Of a DNA stretch of 9,180 bases, positions 5,839 to 9,180 are shown in pieces. The notes under the pieces are model-generated. The model was not told the origin of the DNA, made no database searches, and saw only the letters and a program-made list of their open reading frames with translations. The translations under genes were made by a program, and so were the position numbers. How positions within the stretch are numbered: the stretch's first letter is position 1; every line of letters begins with the position of its first letter. Source of the DNA: an uncultured beta proteobacterium (GTDB lineage Bacteria; Pseudomonadota; Gammaproteobacteria; Burkholderiales; Burkholderiaceae_B); NCBI GenBank assembly GCA_903929925.1, contig CAIYWO010000166.1, positions 1 through 9,180 of the forward strand, in the 5' to 3' direction.

Positions 5839-8541
5839 ATTAGGACCCACACCCACTTCCGCAACGAGCGGAACCTTCAGAACCGCTACATCACACATTA
5901 AGCCTGGCAGTTTCGCCCGGATCTGATCGAGCTCTGTCAACGGCACATCCAGCACAAGTTCATCGTGTACCTGCATCACCATCTTTGTTTGCAGCGCTTC
6001 AGCCTTTAGCCAGTCCTGTACTGCGACCATCGCCAACTTAATTAAATCAGCAGCAGTACCTTGCATGGGGGCGTTGATGGCGGCGCGCTCCGCACCGGCT
6101 CGTCTCGCGCCCGCCGCATTGATATCGGCCAGCCACAAACGGCGACCAAAAACGGTTTCAACATAGCCCTGTGCATGGGCAAGCGTGCGCGTCTCGGCCA
6201 TGTATTGTGCAACACCAGGGTAGCGAGCAAAGTAGCGATCAATATAGGACTGTGCGGCATCGCGCGTAATCCCCAGATTACTCGCTAAACCAAATGCACC
6301 CATTCCATAGATCAAGCCAAAGTTAATCGCTTTAGCCGCACGGCGCTGATCAGTCGACACATCCGCCAGGCTCACGCCGAAAACTTCAGAGGCCGTCGCA
6401 CGGTGGATATCTTCTCCGGCGGCAAAGGCCTTCTGCAAATTTGCATCATTCGATACATGCGCCATGACACGTAATTCAATTTGCGAATAGTCAGCAGACA
6501 CAATCACACCGCCACTTGCGACAAAGGCCTCGCGCACGCGTCGACCGGCCTCGGAGCGCACCGGTATATTTTGCAGATTAGGTTCGGACGAAGCTAAACG
6601 ACCCGTAATCACTGCAGCCTGCGCATAGTGCGTATGCACCCTGCCCGTTGTGGGATTGACCATACGGGGCAACTTATCCGTATAGGTCGATTTCAACTTG
6701 GCTAAGCCACGGTACTCAAGCAGCACCTGTGGCAAAGGATAATCTTCAGCCAGTTTCGTCAGCACCTCTTCATCCGTCGAAGGCGCACCGCCCGCCGTCT
6801 TGCGTACAACAGGCAGCTGCATTCGACCAAAGAGGATTTCACCTAGCTGCTTGGGTGAATTCAAATTAAAGGGCTGACCCGCCAGTGTGTAGGCGCGCTG
6901 TTCAAGTTCGAGCATCTCTTGTCCAAGAACATGGCTCTGGCGTCCGAGCTCGGTCGCATCTATCTTGACCCCTGTACGTTCGATTTCAAACAAGACCCGC
7001 GACACTTTCATCTCAAGCTGATACACGAACTCAAGCCGCGCATCACTCTTGACTTGTGGGCGCAGAACCTCGTGCAGCCGCAACGTGAAATCCGCGTCTT
7101 CGCAAGCGTATTGCGTCGCACGCTCAAGATCCACCTCATCGAAGCAGATTTGATGCGCACCCTTGCCGCACAGCTCTTCGAACGTGACACCCTTCACGCC
7201 TAGATAACGCTGGCCTAACTCATCTAAGCCCACACCACGGTGGGACTCGAGCACATAGGCTTGCAACATGGTGTCATCTGCAACACCTTGCAGATCAATT
7301 CCCTCGTTGGCGAAGATGTGCGTGTCGTATTTTGCGTGATGTAATAATTTGGTTGGTGTGGTGTCCTCGAGCCAAGACTTCATTTTGGCGAGGACTTCAG
7401 TGCGTGGCAATTGACCCTGCGCATCTGTACCTCGGTGCGCGACAGGGATGTAGCAAGCTTGACCAGGCGCGACACTCAGGGAGATTCCCACCAGCCTCGC
7501 CTGCATGGGTTCAAGCGACGTCGTCTCGGTGTCTAACGCCACACTCGGTGCTGCGCGTGCACGATCCAGCCAACGTTGTAACGACTCCCAATCCGTCACC
7601 ATCTCATACTGTGTCTGTGCGGGTGCAGTGGGGCGCACCGCTTCGGGCGCCACACGCGTATCACCCGCAGGAACACGAGACTCCTCGCCGGTTAGCTCGC
7701 GCAGCCACGACCGAAAACCATAGCGTTCGAATAACGCAATCAATTCATCGCGGTGTGGCGGCTTGGGTGCGAGCACAGAGATCTCTGGCACCTCTGCTGC
7801 GAGATCACAATCCGTTTTTACAGTCAGTAATTCACGGGTTAGCGCAAACTGACTGATCGCAGCGCGCAGATTCTCGCCGGCAACGCCTTTAATTTCCTGT
7901 GCACGTTCCACCAGCGCCTCAACAGAGCCGTACTCTTCAATCCATTTGGCTGCGGTCTTAGGGCCAACTTTTTGCACCCCCGGCACGTTGTCCACGGTAT
8001 CCCCGACGAGCATTAAGTAGTCCACGATACGTTCGGGCGAGACACCAAATTTTTGATAGACAGCGGGCGGGTCTAACCGCTCACCGGACATCGTATTCAC
8101 CAAGGTGACATGGGACGTCACCAGTTGGGCCAAATCCTTATCCCCTGTCGAAATAATCGTATGCACATCATGCGTGGTTGCCCATTGTGCCAAGGTGCCA
8201 ATCACATCGTCCGCTTCAACTCCCTGCACACCCAAAACCGTCCAACCCAACGCACGCACTGCGGCATGAATCGGCTCAATCTGGCTAGAGAGCTCGGTTG
8301 GCATAGGCGGACGATGCGACTTGTATTCGGGGTACATGTCGTCACGAAAGGTCTTACCCTTCACATCAAAGACACATGCAGCGTAATCCGCCTTATAGTC
8401 TTGGATGAGTTTGCGCATCATATTGACTACGCCGTATATTGCACCTGTGGGTTCTCCCTGCGCGTTGCGCAAATCGGGCATGGCATGAAACGCCCGATAG
8501 AGGTAACTCGATCCATCCACTAGCAATAAGGTTTTTTTCAT
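5821..8541 (-). CDS. polA: DNA polymerase I (all three domains)
   Basis: PolA fills gaps, removes RNA primers and acts in excision repair. The 906-residue product has three regions. The 5'-3' exonuclease (about 1-290) shows LLVDGSSYLYRAFHA, VFDVKGKTFRD and the acidic GVEADDVIGTLA. The 3'-5' proofreading domain (about 312-500) keeps its acidic residues: D337 and E339 in DTET, D406 in KYDTH, and D482 in YACEDAD. The polymerase domain has TGRLASSEPNLQNIPVR (646-662); motif A SADYSQIELR with D684; motif B RRAAKAINFGLIYG with K737, F741 and Y745; and motif C QVHDEL with D860 and E861. All catalytic residues are present, so it should be fully active. I start at ATG 8541-8539, giving MKKTLLLVDGSSYLYR. 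The frame stays open 44 codons further upstream, but that part does not resemble PolA and is antisense to the neighbouring gene. There is no clear ribosome binding site. The start overlaps that of the divergent LOG-family gene. Confidence 0.97.
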   Translation of the reverse strand: MKKTLLLVDGSSYLYRAFHAMPDLRNAQGEPTGAIYGVVNMMRKLIQDYKADYAACVFDVKGKTFRDDMYPEYKSHRPPMPTELSSQIEPIHAAVRALGWTVLGVQGVEADDVIGTLAQWATTHDVHTIISTGDKDLAQLVTSHVTLVNTMSGERLDPPAVYQKFGVSPERIVDYLMLVGDTVDNVPGVQKVGPKTAAKWIEEYGSVEALVERAQEIKGVAGENLRAAISQFALTRELLTVKTDCDLAAEVPEISVLAPKPPHRDELIALFERYGFRSWLRELTGEESRVPAGDTRVAPEAVRPTAPAQTQYEMVTDWESLQRWLDRARAAPSVALDTETTSLEPMQARLVGISLSVAPGQACYIPVAHRGTDAQGQLPRTEVLAKMKSWLEDTTPTKLLHHAKYDTHIFANEGIDLQGVADDTMLQAYVLESHRGVGLDELGQRYLGVKGVTFEELCGKGAHQICFDEVDLERATQYACEDADFTLRLHEVLRPQVKSDARLEFVYQLEMKVSRVLFEIERTGVKIDATELGRQSHVLGQEMLELEQRAYTLAGQPFNLNSPKQLGEILFGRMQLPVVRKTAGGAPSTDEEVLTKLAEDYPLPQVLLEYRGLAKLKSTYTDKLPRMVNPTTGRVHTHYAQAAVITGRLASSEPNLQNIPVRSEAGRRVREAFVASGGVIVSADYSQIELRVMAHVSNDANLQKAFAAGEDIHRATASEVFGVSLADVSTDQRRAAKAINFGLIYGMGAFGLASNLGITRDAAQSYIDRYFARYPGVAQYMAETRTLAHAQGYVETVFGRRLWLADINAAGARRAGAERAAINAPMQGTAADLIKLAMVAVQDWLKAEALQTKMVMQVHDELVLDVPLTELDQIRAKLPGLMCDVAVLKVPLVAEVGVGPNWEQAH
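8526..8530 (+). promoter_or_regulatory. Ribosome binding site of the LOG-family gene, inside polA codons
   Basis: TAAGG lies 9 bases before ATG 8540. The bases are also codons 4-6 of polA on the other strand. It supports this ATG over the internal ATGs at 8594 and 8603. Confidence 0.5.
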
Positions 8542-9180
8542 GGGCCACAAAAAAGAATTGGTTTCGCCGATTACTGAGCAGGCAACCCAAATTATGTCAG
8601 AGATGGTGCATGCCGCAGAGACTTTAGCCTCAGTCGGGCCCGCAATCAGCATTTTTGGCAGTGCCAGAATCAAGCGGGAATCGCCCTATTTCGCCCTGAG
8701 CGAGACGATTGCCGCCCAGCTCGCCAAAGCAGGCTTTGCCATTATCGCAGGTGGAGGCCCCGGCATCATGGAGGCGGCCAATAAAGGCGCGTTTGAGGCG
8801 GGTGGCGCAAGTATCGGGTTGCACATCACCTTACCCAAGGAATCCAAGCGCAATGAGTTTTTGACCACGAGCCTGGCGTTTCGGCATTTTGTGTCACGTA
8901 AATCCACATTTTTTATGCACAGTGCGGGCTATGTCGTCTTGCCCGGCGGGTTTGGTACGCTCGATGAGCTTTTCGAAGCGGTCACCCTCATGCAAACGGG
9001 CAAAATCCCCACTGCTCCCGTGATTCTTGTCGGACGAGCATTCTGGGGTGGACTCATGGATTGGATCAAACAGCAACTCGAGCAAACTGGGCTGGTGAAT
9101 AACCTCGATAGCATGCACTTCTTTATTGAGGACGATCCAGCACGCATCACCGAACATTTCAAAATATTCTTTGCCCAACA
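8540..9180 (+). CDS. LOG / TIGR00730-family Rossmann-fold nucleotide phosphoribohydrolase (C-terminus cut off)
   Basis: The frame is open from ATG 8540 to the window edge: 213 codons with no stop. It starts MGHKKELVSPITEQ; the family core begins with GPAISIFGSARI near residues 33-44. The two diagnostic nucleotide-binding motifs are present: GGGPGIMEAANKGA (71-84) and PGGFGTLDELFE (135-146). SRKSTFF, with R120 and K121, lies between them. These are the marks of the LOG (Lonely Guy) family, whose studied members cleave the N-glycosidic bond of nucleoside 5'-monophosphates (AMP or cytokinin ribotides). Many bacterial members were once misannotated as lysine decarboxylases. There is no signal peptide or membrane segment. 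The remaining C-terminus should be short, since relatives are about 200-250 residues. The exact substrate cannot be read from the sequence. It is divergent from polA, with the two start codons overlapping by 2 bases. Confidence 0.9.
   Translation, partial: MGHKKELVSPITEQATQIMSEMVHAAETLASVGPAISIFGSARIKRESPYFALSETIAAQLAKAGFAIIAGGGPGIMEAANKGAFEAGGASIGLHITLPKESKRNEFLTTSLAFRHFVSRKSTFFMHSAGYVVLPGGFGTLDELFEAVTLMQTGKIPTAPVILVGRAFWGGLMDWIKQQLEQTGLVNNLDSMHFFIEDDPARITEHFKIFFAQ
8591..8599 (-). promoter_or_regulatory. Candidate extended -10 promoter for polA, inside the LOG gene
   Basis: On the minus strand this reads TGA followed by CATAAT, an extended -10 form (TGn plus 5 of 6 matches), with its downstream edge 50 bases before the polA ATG. 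No good -35 was seen, which extended -10 promoters can tolerate. Because the two genes abut start to start, any polA promoter must lie in LOG-family coding sequence. Confidence 0.35.

Noticed and set aside
6919..7856. Several plus-strand frames of 72-174 codons opposite polA.
   Set aside because: They lie antisense to conserved PolA domains, show no family motif and have no ribosome binding site. They are explained as shadows of a long GC-rich gene.
8542..8673. A 44-residue N-terminal extension of PolA.
   Set aside because: The canonical PolA N-terminus begins at 8541. The extension is antisense to conserved LOG-family coding sequence and contains no PolA-like sequence.
1..9180. A search by eye for insertion sequences, attachment sites, tRNA genes, CRISPR-like direct repeats, toxin-antitoxin pairs or a defence island.
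   Set aside because: Every gene is a conserved housekeeping or common accessory gene with intact domains. I found no tandem or spaced direct repeats and no unassigned stretch over 300 bases.

Overview
The window is a compact stretch of ordinary bacterial housekeeping chromosome of roughly 50-55% GC. The proteins suggest a betaproteobacterium of the order Burkholderiales, perhaps Alcaligenaceae-like. The reasons are the xseB-ispA-dxs operon divergent from a Rieske oxygenase gene, a 293-residue HtpX of the E. coli type, and the style of the PolA, S6 and LOG-family proteins. This placement is from memory of protein style and gene order, not from a search.

Layout, left to right: (1) minus strand, the 5' part of rpsF (ribosomal protein S6), running off the left edge. 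(2) Minus strand, a three-gene operon transcribed right to left: xseB (exonuclease VII small subunit), ispA (farnesyl diphosphate synthase) and dxs (DXP synthase). xseB and ispA overlap by 4 bases. (3) A 187-base divergent intergenic region holding mirror-image TACAAT boxes and, on the rightward side, two hairpin-plus-T-run structures before a good ribosome binding site. (4) Plus strand, a Rieske non-heme iron oxygenase alpha subunit of unknown substrate, then htpX (membrane zinc protease). (5) Minus strand, polA (DNA polymerase I), convergent with htpX; a hairpin lies across the stop. (6) Plus strand, a LOG/TIGR00730-family gene running off the right edge. Its ATG overlaps the polA ATG inside one CATG tetranucleotide.

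Functionally, dxs makes the first committed intermediate of the MEP isoprenoid pathway, and ispA condenses the C5 products to farnesyl diphosphate for quinones and undecaprenyl carrier. xseB and polA belong to DNA repair and replication, htpX to membrane protein quality control, and rpsF to the ribosome. The Rieske protein and the LOG protein have the least certain roles.

I found no mobile element, CRISPR array, tRNA, rRNA, toxin-antitoxin pair or evident new system. No gene-free stretch exceeds 300 bases. The points most worth a second look are the Rieske leader, the unusually long Rieske ligand spacing, and the overlapping polA/LOG start codons.
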